Assembly: GCA_964615375.1 (NCBI GenBank)
Contig: CAZTOW010000004.1
Location: forward strand, 248,001 to 312,000
Direction of reading: 5' to 3'
Source: CAZKWG01 sp964615375
GTDB lineage: Bacteria; Myxococcota_A; UBA796; CAZKWG01
Length of the DNA stretch: 64,000 bases
Part shown: in pieces, positions 1 through 8,459 of the stretch
How positions within the stretch are numbered: position 1 is the first letter of the stretch
Layout: every line of letters starts with the position of its first letter
Notes under the pieces: generated by a model
Databases searched by the model: none
The model's input: only the letters and a program-made list of their open reading frames with translations
What the model was told of the DNA's origin: nothing
Position numbers and translations under genes: made by a program

Positions 1-497
1 TCGACCGGGTAGATCAGCGCCGTGGGGCTGGTGATGTGGTCGAGGACCAGCAGGCGCGTGCGATCCGTGATCTGGCGGGCCACGGCGTCCACGATCTCGT
101 CCGCCGAGCCGAGGGGGAAGGGCACCGCCGCCCGCACCACGCGCGCCCCCCGCTCGGCCGCCACCGCCTGCATCGCGTTCCACACCGCCTCGTAGCGGTG
201 ATCCGTGCAGAGGATCTCGTCCCCCGGCCCGAGCCCGGCCGAGCGCAGCGCGGTGATCACGCCGTAGGTGGCGTTGGGCACGAAGACCAGGTCCTCGCCG
301 CGCGCCCCGAGCCGGGGCCCCACCTGCGCCAGCGCCTGCTCCAGCAGCCCGAACAGACTGCCGTCGAGCAGCGAGACCGGCTGCCGCTCGATCTCCATCT
401 GCCAGCGCGCACGCTCCTCGGCCACCCGCACGGGCAGGGCGCCGAAGGAGCCGTGGTTCAGAAAATCAATGGTCGGGTCGAGCAGAAACCGATCCAC
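1..497 (-). CDS. Class V aminotransferase (isopenicillin N epimerase-like), partial
   Basis: The reverse strand encodes the N-terminal ~165 residues of a PLP-dependent class V aminotransferase; the gene runs off the left edge. The opening matches the family: an FLNHGSFGALP stretch, then VFVPNATYGVITALRS (cofactor phosphate region), GDEILCTDHRYEAVWNAM, and LVLDHITSPTALIYPV, which carries the Asp expected to contact the PLP nitrogen. The PLP lysine lies outside the window. No ATG fits; GTG at 497 places the start just before the first conserved segment. Relatives act as epimerases, cysteine desulfurase-like enzymes or ergothioneine lyases, so the substrate is open. It diverges from the hydrolase at 565, with a 67-nt gap. 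Confidence 0.8.
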   Translation of the reverse strand, partial: MDRFLLDPTIDFLNHGSFGALPVRVAEERARWQMEIERQPVSLLDGSLFGLLEQALAQVGPRLGARGEDLVFVPNATYGVITALRSAGLGPGDEILCTDHRYEAVWNAMQAVAAERGARVVRAAVPFPLGSADEIVDAVARQITDRTRLLVLDHITSPTALIYPV

Positions 498-564
498 CTG
501 CGCCTGCCTCCGCGCCGCTCTCCGCGAGAGACCGTAGAATGGCCCCTCGCCCTGGAGCGCGCCC

Positions 565-1365
565 CTGTTCGCTAACCTGCCCGACGGCTTCACCCCCCTG
601 CCCGCGGACGAGACCGGGGCCCGCGGCTACCGCCTGGGCCCGCGGCGCCCTGGGCTGCCGCTGCTGCTGCTGCCGGGGATCGAGGGAGACTCGCGGGTCT
701 TCGCCAACCAGAGCCCGCTGGCCCGGGATCGCACGGTGCTGGCCTTCGACCTGCCGAACGGCTGCGCCAACCTCATGACCATGGCGGAGGTCGTGCTGGA
801 CCGCCTGGACCAGATCTGGGAGAGCGTGTCCCCCCGACCCGGGGCGCGACCGCGGATCGCCGTGGCCGGGCTCAGCCTGGGCGGGCTGGTGGGTCGGGCC
901 ATGGCCGCGCGCGCTCCGGAGAAGATCGCCGCGCTCATCACGCTCGGCACGCTCCCCGCCCCCGCCCTGGTCCCCCCGAACATCCGGCGTGGGCGCCTGC
1001 GCGCCGGGACCCTGCCGGCCCCGATCTTCGACCTGCTCTACGGGGCGCGCATCAAGCACCGGTTGACCGAGGAGGGCGTGGACCCGCTCATCACCACGCA
1101 GCTCGTCTCGGAGCTCCCCGACAAGGCCGAGGTCGTGCGCCGCCTGGACGCCGTGCTCTCCTGGGGCCTGCCCGAGGACCTCGGGGTGCCCTCGCTTTGG
1201 CTGCTGGGCCAGGTGGACGCCGAGGCGCCCTGGACCCCGGCCGACATCCTGCGCTACGTGCCCGGCGCCAGCGTGGAGGTCGTCCCCGGAGGGCACCGCG
1301 CTCCCCTCACCCACCCGCTGGCCTTCCACGAAGCCGTGCAGCGCTTCCTGGAGAGGCGAATCTAG
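565..1365 (+). CDS. Alpha/beta hydrolase, probable CTG start
   Basis: An alpha/beta-hydrolase fold protein, about 266 residues from a CTG at 565. It has the oxyanion-hole region LLLLPGIEGDSRVF near residues 33-46, the nucleophile elbow GLSLGG (Ser ~104), and a C-terminal GGHRAPLTHP that supplies the catalytic His. The acid is probably in the preceding loop (GQVDAE). Family-like sequence begins well before the first conventional start (GTG at 736), and a stop at 535-537 blocks extension. CTG at 565 has GGAG 7 nt upstream. The alternative is a frameshift joining the ATG at 539 in another frame. It could be an esterase, thioesterase or BioH-like enzyme; substrate unknown. It nearly abuts the convergent gene ending at 1371. 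Confidence 0.7.
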   Translation: MFANLPDGFTPLPADETGARGYRLGPRRPGLPLLLLPGIEGDSRVFANQSPLARDRTVLAFDLPNGCANLMTMAEVVLDRLDQIWESVSPRPGARPRIAVAGLSLGGLVGRAMAARAPEKIAALITLGTLPAPALVPPNIRRGRLRAGTLPAPIFDLLYGARIKHRLTEEGVDPLITTQLVSELPDKAEVVRRLDAVLSWGLPEDLGVPSLWLLGQVDAEAPWTPADILRYVPGASVEVVPGGHRAPLTHPLAFHEAVQRFLERRI

Positions 1366-1370
1366 TTCGT

Positions 1371-1820
1371 TTAGCCAATCAGCGCGTTGAGCGCGGCCCG
1401 GATCTGGGCGGGATCGGCCGTGTCCGCCAGGTAGCCCAGCGGCGCGTAGCGCCCCTCGAGGTTGCGGTAGCGGCGCGGCTCGCCGTCGAAGTCGTAGCTG
1501 AAGAGCACGGGCTCGGCGTGCCCGGCCTCGCGCAGGGCGGCCAGCACGTAGGCGCCCTGGTTGTCGATGAGGAAGCGGCGCGCGCGATCCTCATCGCCGA
1601 CGAAGCGCTCGACGAGGGCGCCGAGATCGCCCAGCAGCCGCGGGGCGCGGTCGAACTTCATGTCCAGGAAGATGGCGTCGAAGCGCCCGGTACCGAGCTG
1701 GTCCAGCGCGTCCTGGCCGTCGCCCGCCCGCACGAAGTCGAAGTCCTCGCCCAGGAAGCGCGTGAGGTTCTGGACGTACTCGCTGCCGTCCTCGATGACC
1801 AGGATCCGGGGTCGCCTCAT
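1371..1820 (-). CDS. Atypical response-regulator receiver domain protein
   Basis: A stand-alone receiver-like protein of 149 residues. It starts RILVIEDG, giving the acidic pair E10/D11, and has IFLDMKFD with the likely phosphoacceptor D53. An insertion of about 25 residues separates D53 from the next helix (GAYVLAALREAG), and the usual lysine of strand 5 is not obvious. It has no output domain, so it probably signals through a partner. Its ATG overlaps the stop of the upstream TPR histidine kinase (ATGA, 1817-1820), so the two are very likely a translationally coupled cognate pair. The same insertion occurs in the NtrC-type regulator at 8460-10106. Confidence 0.8.
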   Translation of the reverse strand: MRRPRILVIEDGSEYVQNLTRFLGEDFDFVRAGDGQDALDQLGTGRFDAIFLDMKFDRAPRLLGDLGALVERFVGDEDRARRFLIDNQGAYVLAALREAGHAEPVLFSYDFDGEPRRYRNLEGRYAPLGYLADTADPAQIRAALNALIG

Positions 1821-4552
1821 CCGCCTCCCTCTCCGGCCAAGGATAAACCACGCGGGCCGCCCGCGCCGGGCAGCGTGCTCTCGGGGTCGGAGCCGTCGGG
1901 CGTCTCGGCGCGCGGGAGGCGGACCACCACCGCCTTGGCCCAGCCGCGCTCCGGCTCAACGGAGACGCTGCCGTCGTGGCGCGTCGCCAGATCCACCACC
2001 AGCCCGAGCCCCCGCCCCAGGCTGCGGCTGCGGATCATCGCGGTGGTGAGCTGCCCCGGGGCGTTGTCGCGGAAGCGCAGCACCACGCTCTCCAGCCCGG
2101 TGACCAGATCCTCCTCCTCCTCCATGCCCAGCCCCACGCGGCGCTGGCCTGGCGGCAGGCCCTCTCCCACCGCGCGGTAGGCGTTGCGCAGGAGGTTGGC
2201 CACGATGTCCTCCAGGTCGCCGCGCAGGATGCGCGCGGGGAGCCCGCCCTCGGGCACGTCCAGCTCCAGATCGGGGAGGGCCTGCCCGGAGAAGGCCGGC
2301 TCGGCGCGCACGCGGTCGTCCACCCCGCGCAGCAGCTCGTGATCGACGCGCAGCGTGCTCATCTCGCGCAGGAAGCGGCCCAGGGCGCGGTAGCAGTCCT
2401 CGTTCAGCAGCGTGGAGAGCGCGCGCAGCTCGCCGGAGAGGCCGCGCCGGGGTCGCCAGGGGCGCCGCAGGTCGGGCTCCAGGCGCATCAGCCGGCGCAT
2501 CCCGGCGTACATCGGCGCGATCACCGGGTCCTTGCGGGCCAGATCCAGGCGCACGCGGTGGCGGCCCCCCAGGCGCTCCAGGCTCTGGATGTAGGCGTGG
2601 AAGCGGGCGACGATCCCGCCGTCTCCCGAGCCCGGCTCGCCGAAGAGGCGATCGGCGGCGAAGGCCACGGCCTGGTGGTCCCCCCGCTCCAGCGCGCTGG
2701 CCACCTCGCCCAGCAGGGTCGTGTTGTGCTTGAGCACCTCGTGCCTCAGCGCGGAGAGCACGCTGGCCAGGTCGTGGACGCTCTCCGGGGCGCGGGCGAC
2801 GAGCTGCCGCAGGGTGGAGCCGCTGGTCCGCCAGAGCAGGCCGCCGAGGCCGAGACCCAGGGCCAGGCTCAGCCCCAGCCCGATGGAGAGGCGCCGCTGC
2901 CGCTCCCGGGCCTCGAGCTGACGGCGCAGCGCGAGGGCGGGCTCGGCGTTGAGGCCGCCGGAGGAGGCGGAGAAGTAGGCGTCCAGGCGGGTCGTGGCCA
3001 GATCGTACTGCTCGGCGGCGAAGGCGATCTCGGCCAGGAAGTACCAGGCGTCCCCGGAGCCGGCGTCGGCGGCCTCCTGGAAGAGCTCGGCCGCCTCCTG
3101 ACCCCGCCCCTGGCGCCGTGCCTGCTCGCCCAGGGCCAGCAGGACCTGGGGCTGGTCGGGATCGGCCTCGATGGAGCGCCTCCAGGCGGAGACCGCCTCG
3201 GCCGTGCGCCCCTGGGCCAGCTCGAGGGCGGCCAGCAGGTTGAGCGCCGCCGACCAGCGCGGGGCCTCGCTCAGCACCGGGTCCAGCTCGGCGCGGGCGG
3301 CCGGGTAGTCGCCCCGGTCCTGGTAGACGCGGGCCACGCGGTAGCGGTCGCAGAGGGCGGCGGCGATGCTGGACGGGCAGCTCCCCGCCACCTGGCGGTC
3401 GGGGGGCTCCGGCGCCACCCGGGTCAGGGCCTCCAGGCGGCGGCGGGCGTCCTCGGCGAATTTCGCGCCCGGCTCGGCGCTGAGCGCGTCCTGCAGGGCG
3501 CGGGTGGCGGGGTCCCAGTCCCCGAGGCCCTGGAGCACGCACCCATACTGGTACTGGATCTCGGGCCAGCTGGGGCGCAGGGCCAGGGCGCGGGCCAGGC
3601 TCTCGGCGGCCTCGCGGTGGCGGCGCCCGCCATAGGCCTCGGCCAGCAGCAGCCCCAGCCGCGCGTGCCAGGCGGCCTCGTCCGGGGCCAGCGCCACGGC
3701 CCAGCCGAAGGCCAGCTCCGCCTGGTCCAGCCGCCCCGCCGCCTGGTGGACGTCCCCCAGCGCGCCCCAGCCCTCGGCCGAGCGCGGGTAGACGCGCACG
3801 ACTTCGCGCAGCAGCGAGAGCGCCTCCTCCCCCTGCCCGCGGGCGAAGCGACGCCGCGCCTCCTCCACCCGGGCCCGCGCCTCGTGTGGCAGGGGCTCGC
3901 CGCCGCCGATGGCCAGCGTGCGCGCCGCGTGCTCCACCGCCCAGCGCTCCATCCGCCCCCGCGCCTCGGGCACGGCCCCGCCCTCCGGCCACTCCCGCTG
4001 GTAGCGGTCCAGCAGGGCCAGGGCCTCCGCCTCGTGTCCGGACTCCTCCAGCGCCACCGCCAGCGCCACCAGCGCCTCCCCCTCCGGCTCCACCGCGCCC
4101 AGCAGGCCCAGGTAGGTCTCGAAGGAGGCCAGGGCCGTCATGGGATCGCTGCCGGAGAGCGCGCGGGCCTCGAACAGGTAGGGCCAGGGCTCGCCGAGGC
4201 GCAGGGTCTGGAGCCTCCGGTAGAGCTCGGCGGCGCGCTCGGGGTGCTCGCGCTCGACCAGGCGGGCCAGGGCCTCCACCGCGTCGGCGTCGTTGGGCAG
4301 GCGCTCGTAGGTCGCCTCCGCCTCCTCTGGCAGGCCCATGGCCTCCTGGGCGGCCCCCAGCCCGAGGATCGCGGGCGTGAACGTCGGATCCTGCGTGAGC
4401 ACCAGCAGGTAGCCCGCCGCCGCCCGCCGCGCGTCCCCCGCCTCGCGTGAGCGCTCCGCCGCCTCGAACATGTTCCGCAACGCCGGGTCGAGCGCGTCCA
4501 TCGGCGCGGCCAGGGCGCGGCAGAGCAGCAGCAGGAGCACGAGCAGGCGCAC
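1817..4552 (-). CDS. TPR-containing sensor histidine kinase
   Basis: A 911-residue membrane histidine kinase with an extracytoplasmic TPR sensor. A signal sequence (residues ~1-15) is followed by many TPR-like helices to ~540, a single membrane segment at ~555-574, and a cytoplasmic kinase core. H604 in ALRHEVLKHN is the likely phosphorylated His, the N box is DIVANLLRNAYRAV (~782-795), and the ATP lid regions are FRDNAPG (~827-833) and GRGLGLV (~846-852). The GTG start at 4552 has a GGAAG ribosome site. It lies between a lipoprotein gene and the receiver gene, with which it overlaps by 4 nt. A TPR periplasmic sensor suggests it detects a protein or peptide, possibly the products of the TonB receptor/lipoprotein genes upstream; this is inference. 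Confidence 0.88.
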   Translation of the reverse strand: MRLLVLLLLLCRALAAPMDALDPALRNMFEAAERSREAGDARRAAAGYLLVLTQDPTFTPAILGLGAAQEAMGLPEEAEATYERLPNDADAVEALARLVEREHPERAAELYRRLQTLRLGEPWPYLFEARALSGSDPMTALASFETYLGLLGAVEPEGEALVALAVALEESGHEAEALALLDRYQREWPEGGAVPEARGRMERWAVEHAARTLAIGGGEPLPHEARARVEEARRRFARGQGEEALSLLREVVRVYPRSAEGWGALGDVHQAAGRLDQAELAFGWAVALAPDEAAWHARLGLLLAEAYGGRRHREAAESLARALALRPSWPEIQYQYGCVLQGLGDWDPATRALQDALSAEPGAKFAEDARRRLEALTRVAPEPPDRQVAGSCPSSIAAALCDRYRVARVYQDRGDYPAARAELDPVLSEAPRWSAALNLLAALELAQGRTAEAVSAWRRSIEADPDQPQVLLALGEQARRQGRGQEAAELFQEAADAGSGDAWYFLAEIAFAAEQYDLATTRLDAYFSASSGGLNAEPALALRRQLEARERQRRLSIGLGLSLALGLGLGGLLWRTSGSTLRQLVARAPESVHDLASVLSALRHEVLKHNTTLLGEVASALERGDHQAVAFAADRLFGEPGSGDGGIVARFHAYIQSLERLGGRHRVRLDLARKDPVIAPMYAGMRRLMRLEPDLRRPWRPRRGLSGELRALSTLLNEDCYRALGRFLREMSTLRVDHELLRGVDDRVRAEPAFSGQALPDLELDVPEGGLPARILRGDLEDIVANLLRNAYRAVGEGLPPGQRRVGLGMEEEEDLVTGLESVVLRFRDNAPGQLTTAMIRSRSLGRGLGLVVDLATRHDGSVSVEPERGWAKAVVVRLPRAETPDGSDPESTLPGAGGPRGLSLAGEGGG

Positions 4553-4607
4553 GTCGTCTTCCGGGATCGGGGCCAGATGGCTCTCTATCTCGCGCGGCGC
4601 GCGCCCC

Positions 4608-5528
4608 CTACTCCTGGCCAGCCCCGTCCAGCTCCGCCCGCCACCAGGCCTGGCCGCCCGTGCCGTCGCGCAGGACGGCGTAGAGCCCGAGGTCGGAGAG
4701 CTCCTCCGGCGCGTTGAATTCGACCGGGAGATCGCCCGCCTCGGACGCGATGAGCTCGTCGTCGAAGGTCCCGGCCGTGCTGTAGGGCGAGAGGATCAGC
4801 GTGGGCAGGCCGTCGGTGCTGTCGCTGTCCCCGATGGAGAAGATGAGCTCCTCGGTCTCCCCAGCCACCAGCGAGAGGTCGTCCGGCCCGAAGAGCACGG
4901 GGTTGTGCTCGCGCTCCTCCTCGGGGCGCAGGGAGATCACCAGCTCGCGGGTGCCCAGGCAGGCCTGGTCCATGGCCAGCCCGCTGACCAGGCCCTCGGG
5001 GTCGCCCAGCAGCTCGGCCACCGCCTCGAATTCGGCGCTCCCCGCGACCGGGTCCTCGGCCACCGCGTCCAGCAGGGGGCAGGCCCCGGGCGCGCAGGCC
5101 AGCACGTAGAGCGGCAGCTCCAGCTCCTCCAGGCCCTCGGCGAAGACGGCCGAGAGCACCTCGGGCACGGTGAAGCTGGCCTCGAAGGTCTCGTCCTCGA
5201 CGGGTCCCAGCATGGCCCACTCGCTCGCCCGCGTCGCCAGCAGGGCCTCCGCGCAGCCCTCGCCCAGGTCCGTGCAGGTCCAGGCCAGGGCGCGCTCCAC
5301 GCCCAGCCCGTCGGGGTCCACGATCAGCGCGCTCAGGCTCACGGCCTCGCCGGGGCTGGCCTCGGCCGGCTCCAGCGCGGCGGAGAGCACCGTGAGATCC
5401 CCGATCAACGTGCGCGGGCTCTGATCCAGCCCGCAGCCGCAGAGCCCTACCAGGAGGCCTGCAACCCGAAGACCGGCAGGATGGGCAGGCCGGTGATGGG
5501 GCGCTCGGCGGAGTAGTCCCAGGTCCAC
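4608..5528 (-). CDS. Putative lipoprotein downstream of TonB receptor
   Basis: A ~306-residue protein with a type II signal: AGLLVGLCGC gives a lipobox (L-C-G-C) at about residue 32. The mature part looks like Ig/cadherin-type beta repeats (LSAALEPAEASPGEAVSLSALIVDPDG) with paired cysteines and acidic stretches, as in many myxobacterial surface lipoproteins. The GTG start at 5528 is the only one giving a complete signal peptide, but it makes the gene overlap the 3' end of the TonB receptor by 82 nt, so the exact start is uncertain. Adjacency suggests a surface partner of the receptor. I recognise no enzyme family. Confidence 0.65.
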   Translation of the reverse strand: MDLGLLRRAPHHRPAHPAGLRVAGLLVGLCGCGLDQSPRTLIGDLTVLSAALEPAEASPGEAVSLSALIVDPDGLGVERALAWTCTDLGEGCAEALLATRASEWAMLGPVEDETFEASFTVPEVLSAVFAEGLEELELPLYVLACAPGACPLLDAVAEDPVAGSAEFEAVAELLGDPEGLVSGLAMDQACLGTRELVISLRPEEEREHNPVLFGPDDLSLVAGETEELIFSIGDSDSTDGLPTLILSPYSTAGTFDDELIASEAGDLPVEFNAPEELSDLGLYAVLRDGTGGQAWWRAELDGAGQE

Positions 5529-7450
5529 GTCATCACCTCCACGTTCTGGCGGTTGGTCGCGTTCTGCAGGTCCAGCCAGGCGTCGAGCTTCACGCGGCGG
5601 AGCTCGAAGCTGCGGTCCACGCGCAGGTCCAGGGTCCAGTAGGCCGGGAGGCGGTCGCTGTTCTCCTCGCCCCAGATGCCGTCATAGTCGCCGTCGTCCA
5701 GGTCGAAGCTGCGCCCGATGACCGGCGTGTAGGGGTTGCCCGAGCCGTAGCGCAGGCGAGCCCCCAGGCGCCAGCGCTCCCCGAGCTCGCGGCTGGCCAG
5801 CGCCGTGAGCACGATGGGCTGGTCATAGTCGTAGCGCAGGTAGGGCTCGCCCGCGGCGTCGGCCCGCAGCGAGCGGCTCCAGGTCAGCGCCAGCCAGCCG
5901 AAGCCGCGCTCGCCCTCGGCCTTCAGCAGCCCCTCCACCCCGTAGACGCGGCCCAGGCCGACGTTGGCCCGCTCGCCCTCGGACGCGATGCCCTCGCTGC
6001 GGTCGCGCTTGACTAAATCATATAGTTGATACCAGAATCCGGTCAGATCCGCGGTCCAGATGCTCCCGAAGCTCCGCTCGCCGCCCAGGCTGGCCTGGAT
6101 CGCGTGCTCCGGCCCCACGTCGGGGTCCCCGCCCAGCTCGTCGAGCACCTGCTCGATCGCCGCCGGCTGCGAGTGCTGACCCAGGCCCGCCTTCAGCACG
6201 GTCCCGTCCGGGAGCGCCCAGCGCGCGCCGACCCGCGGGTCCACCGAGAGCGCGGCGTAGCCCTCGGTGAGGAAGGGGTCCAGGCGCAGGCCCGGCGTGA
6301 GGCTGAGCGCGCCGAGCTGCAGGCTGAGCTCGGCGTAGGGCGCCGGTGACCAGCTCCAGGCGGTGGCGTCCAGGCTGAAGCCGAAGTCGGTCAGGTCATA
6401 GACGTAGCGCTCGCGCACCGCCAGGAGATCCGCCCCGAAGCGCCACAGCGCGCGACCGCCCAGGGAGGGGGCGCGGGTGGCTTCGGCGCGCAGGACGACG
6501 TGGAAGGGGCTCTCGCGCACCTCGCCATCGAAGACCGCGATCTTCTGCGTCTCCGGCCCCACCAGCAGCGTCATCTCGGCCCGCCAGCGGTCCCCGAAGC
6601 CCTGCTCCCAGCGCAGCATGAGCTTCTGGAAGCGGATGTAGAGGCCCAGCGCGACCTCGTCCGCCGCCTCCTCGTCGCCCGAGATGGTGAAGCGGTCGTC
6701 GCTCGCCAGCCCCAGCACGGTGAGCGAGCCGTCCGGGATCCGGTGGAGCAGGCGCGCCTGCAGGTCCCAGTAGCGCGGCGCCCGCACCGCCCCCGCGCCC
6801 ATGCGGTCCAGCACGGGGTCCAGGATGACGTCGATGTAGGAGCGACGCCCGGAGAGGAAGAGGGAGGTGTCCTCGCCCAGCCGGCGCTCGACCAGCGCGG
6901 CGCTCTGGTAGAGGTCCACCGAGAGGGAGGCGCGGGCGCGCTCGGGCAGCTCCGGGTCCGTGCGCAGGTCGATCACCCCGCCCAGCGTGCGGCCGTAGCG
7001 CACCCCGTAGCTGCCGGGCAGGTAGAGCACCTCGTCCAGCAGCTCCGAGCTCAGCACCGTGTTGAGCCCGCCGAAGTGGAAGACCAGCGGGATGCGCGCG
7101 CCGTCCAGGTAGAAGGCCGAGTCCTCCGGCCCGGTCCCGCGGATGACCAGCTGGCCGATGCCGAAGGGCGCGCGGGCCACACCCGGCAGGCTCTGCACCG
7201 CCTTGATCGCGTCCCCGCCGGAGCCGGGGAGCACGCGCAGCTCCTCCAGCGGCAGGGAGCGGGCGGTCACCGGCGGGGTCCCGCGCCGCTCCTCGACGAT
7301 CAGGACCTCGCCGTCTTCGTCGGGCTCAGCCTCCTCCTCGGGCTCGCCGTCCGCCTCGGGCGCCTCCTCCACCGCGGGCGGCGGATCCTCGGCGTGCGCG
7401 GTCCCGTTCAGCGAGGTGAGCGCGACGAGCAGGGCCAGGTGGTGGACCAT
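5447..7450 (-). CDS. TonB-dependent outer-membrane receptor
   Basis: A 667-residue TonB-dependent receptor. It has a signal peptide (residues 1-20, ending GTAHA) and an unusually acidic Glu/Asp/Pro linker (~22-50). The plug domain follows: LPGSGGDAIKAVQSLPGV, IRGTGPEDSAFYLDGARIP, LPGSYGVRYGRTLGGVIDL. The 22-strand barrel ends in an aromatic-terminated beta strand (FGLQASW). Such receptors import siderophores, cobalamin, sugars or peptide-bound metals using TonB energy; the ligand cannot be read here. The length is typical for the smaller members. It begins the minus-strand cluster receptor, lipoprotein, histidine kinase, receiver, so ligand sensing may feed the kinase. Confidence 0.9.
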   Translation of the reverse strand: MVHHLALLVALTSLNGTAHAEDPPPAVEEAPEADGEPEEEAEPDEDGEVLIVEERRGTPPVTARSLPLEELRVLPGSGGDAIKAVQSLPGVARAPFGIGQLVIRGTGPEDSAFYLDGARIPLVFHFGGLNTVLSSELLDEVLYLPGSYGVRYGRTLGGVIDLRTDPELPERARASLSVDLYQSAALVERRLGEDTSLFLSGRRSYIDVILDPVLDRMGAGAVRAPRYWDLQARLLHRIPDGSLTVLGLASDDRFTISGDEEAADEVALGLYIRFQKLMLRWEQGFGDRWRAEMTLLVGPETQKIAVFDGEVRESPFHVVLRAEATRAPSLGGRALWRFGADLLAVRERYVYDLTDFGFSLDATAWSWSPAPYAELSLQLGALSLTPGLRLDPFLTEGYAALSVDPRVGARWALPDGTVLKAGLGQHSQPAAIEQVLDELGGDPDVGPEHAIQASLGGERSFGSIWTADLTGFWYQLYDLVKRDRSEGIASEGERANVGLGRVYGVEGLLKAEGERGFGWLALTWSRSLRADAAGEPYLRYDYDQPIVLTALASRELGERWRLGARLRYGSGNPYTPVIGRSFDLDDGDYDGIWGEENSDRLPAYWTLDLRVDRSFELRRVKLDAWLDLQNATNRQNVEVMTWTWDYSAERPITGLPILPVFGLQASW

Positions 7451-7475
7451 CGGGTCATCTTAGCCGCGTGTGGAC

Positions 7476-8249
7476 CTACCCGCCGCCGTAGTAGGCGGCG
7501 TTCACGGTCCCCGCGGCGTCCACGCCCAGGGCGCCCAGCAGCACCTCGCTGGCCTCGCCCAGATCGTTGCTCTCCAGGTCGATCTCCAGGGCCCACAGAT
7601 CGGCGCCGGAGTAGTCCTCGCTGGGGCCCATCGAGATCATGTCCTGGGGGCCGAAGCCCTTCCCCGTGACCGGGTTGCAGGCCACGGTGCTCATGCCGGC
7701 CACCTCTCCGGTGTTCGTCGCCACCTCGAACCCGAAGTCCCCGCCGTCCAGGCTGCCCCAGCCCGCGCCGGAGGCCGCGCCGCGCGCGCCCATGCCGCTG
7801 AGCACGCCCAGGCTCTCGCCCAGCATCGGGGCGAAGATCCAGCCGATCTGGAGCTCGGCGTCACAGGAGAAGCCGGTCTCGCTCGAGGGGAGCTCGCCGG
7901 TGAACAGCCCGGTCCCGTCGTCGGTCAGGGCCGTCGCCGAGCCCAGGACGCCCGTCTGCTGGTCCCAGGGCAGCACCCACACGGCGTCGGCCAGCACGTC
8001 GCCGCGCGAGGCGTCTCCTTCGAAGCTCCAGATCCCGGCCTCGCAGTCCGCGTCGGGGAAGAAGAGCTCCAGGTCCGGCTCGCGCGCGCTCACGGCTCCG
8101 ATGGCGTCGGTCAGGCCGGTGCAGGCGTAGCCATCGGACGGCTCGCCCGTCTCTCCGGTGTGGGCGGTGTCGACAGGGCCGCTGTCGTCGGTCGAGGACT
8201 TGTCTTCACAGGCGATGGTCAGGGCGCACAGCAGGGCTCCGAGTCTCAC
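7476..8249 (-). CDS. Putative lipoprotein with Asp/Thr-rich linker
   Basis: A 257-residue lipoprotein of unknown function. The signal LLCALTIAC has a lipobox cysteine near residue 14, followed by an acidic Ser/Thr/Asp linker (DDSGPVDTAHTGETG) typical of myxobacterial surface lipoproteins. A globular domain with three cysteines follows. The GTG start at 8249 has a clear GGAGGTG site 5-6 nt upstream. It precedes the TonB receptor by 25 nt in the same orientation and may be the first gene of that cluster. No family recognised. Confidence 0.75.
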   Translation of the reverse strand: MRLGALLCALTIACEDKSSTDDSGPVDTAHTGETGEPSDGYACTGLTDAIGAVSAREPDLELFFPDADCEAGIWSFEGDASRGDVLADAVWVLPWDQQTGVLGSATALTDDGTGLFTGELPSSETGFSCDAELQIGWIFAPMLGESLGVLSGMGARGAASGAGWGSLDGGDFGFEVATNTGEVAGMSTVACNPVTGKGFGPQDMISMGPSEDYSGADLWALEIDLESNDLGEASEVLLGALGVDAAGTVNAAYYGGG

Positions 8250-8459
8250 AGGTCACCTCCGCGCGCAGCTTAGCGCGGCCCGGACGACAGGTGACGGAGG
8301 TCGACCGGAGCCCTCGTGAACACGACCTACGCCCCGCGCGCGCCCGCGTACGGACCCCTACCTGAGCTACTCGCGCCAGCGCTGGCTCCACGGGGCTCCC
8401 GCACACCTGACCGAAGCCGAGATCAAGGCCATCAACCCTTGATCTCACCGCTCGGACCC
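8250..8459. other. Longest gap between genes, with a possible gene remnant
   Basis: This 210-nt gap holds no intact gene. A plus-strand frame (8320-8442) encodes 40 codons ending DPYLSYSRQRWLHGAPAHLT... before a stop, which reads like the C-terminus of a real protein but has no ATG, GTG or TTG start. A GTG at 8316 with GGAG upstream lies in the frame next to it, so a one-base frameshift would give a short complete ORF. It could equally be chance. Confidence 0.2.

Noticed and set aside
1976..4450. Long plus-strand Gln/Ala/Gly/Leu-rich frame of 824 codons
   Set aside because: It is antisense to the TPR histidine kinase gene, which has all kinase motifs.
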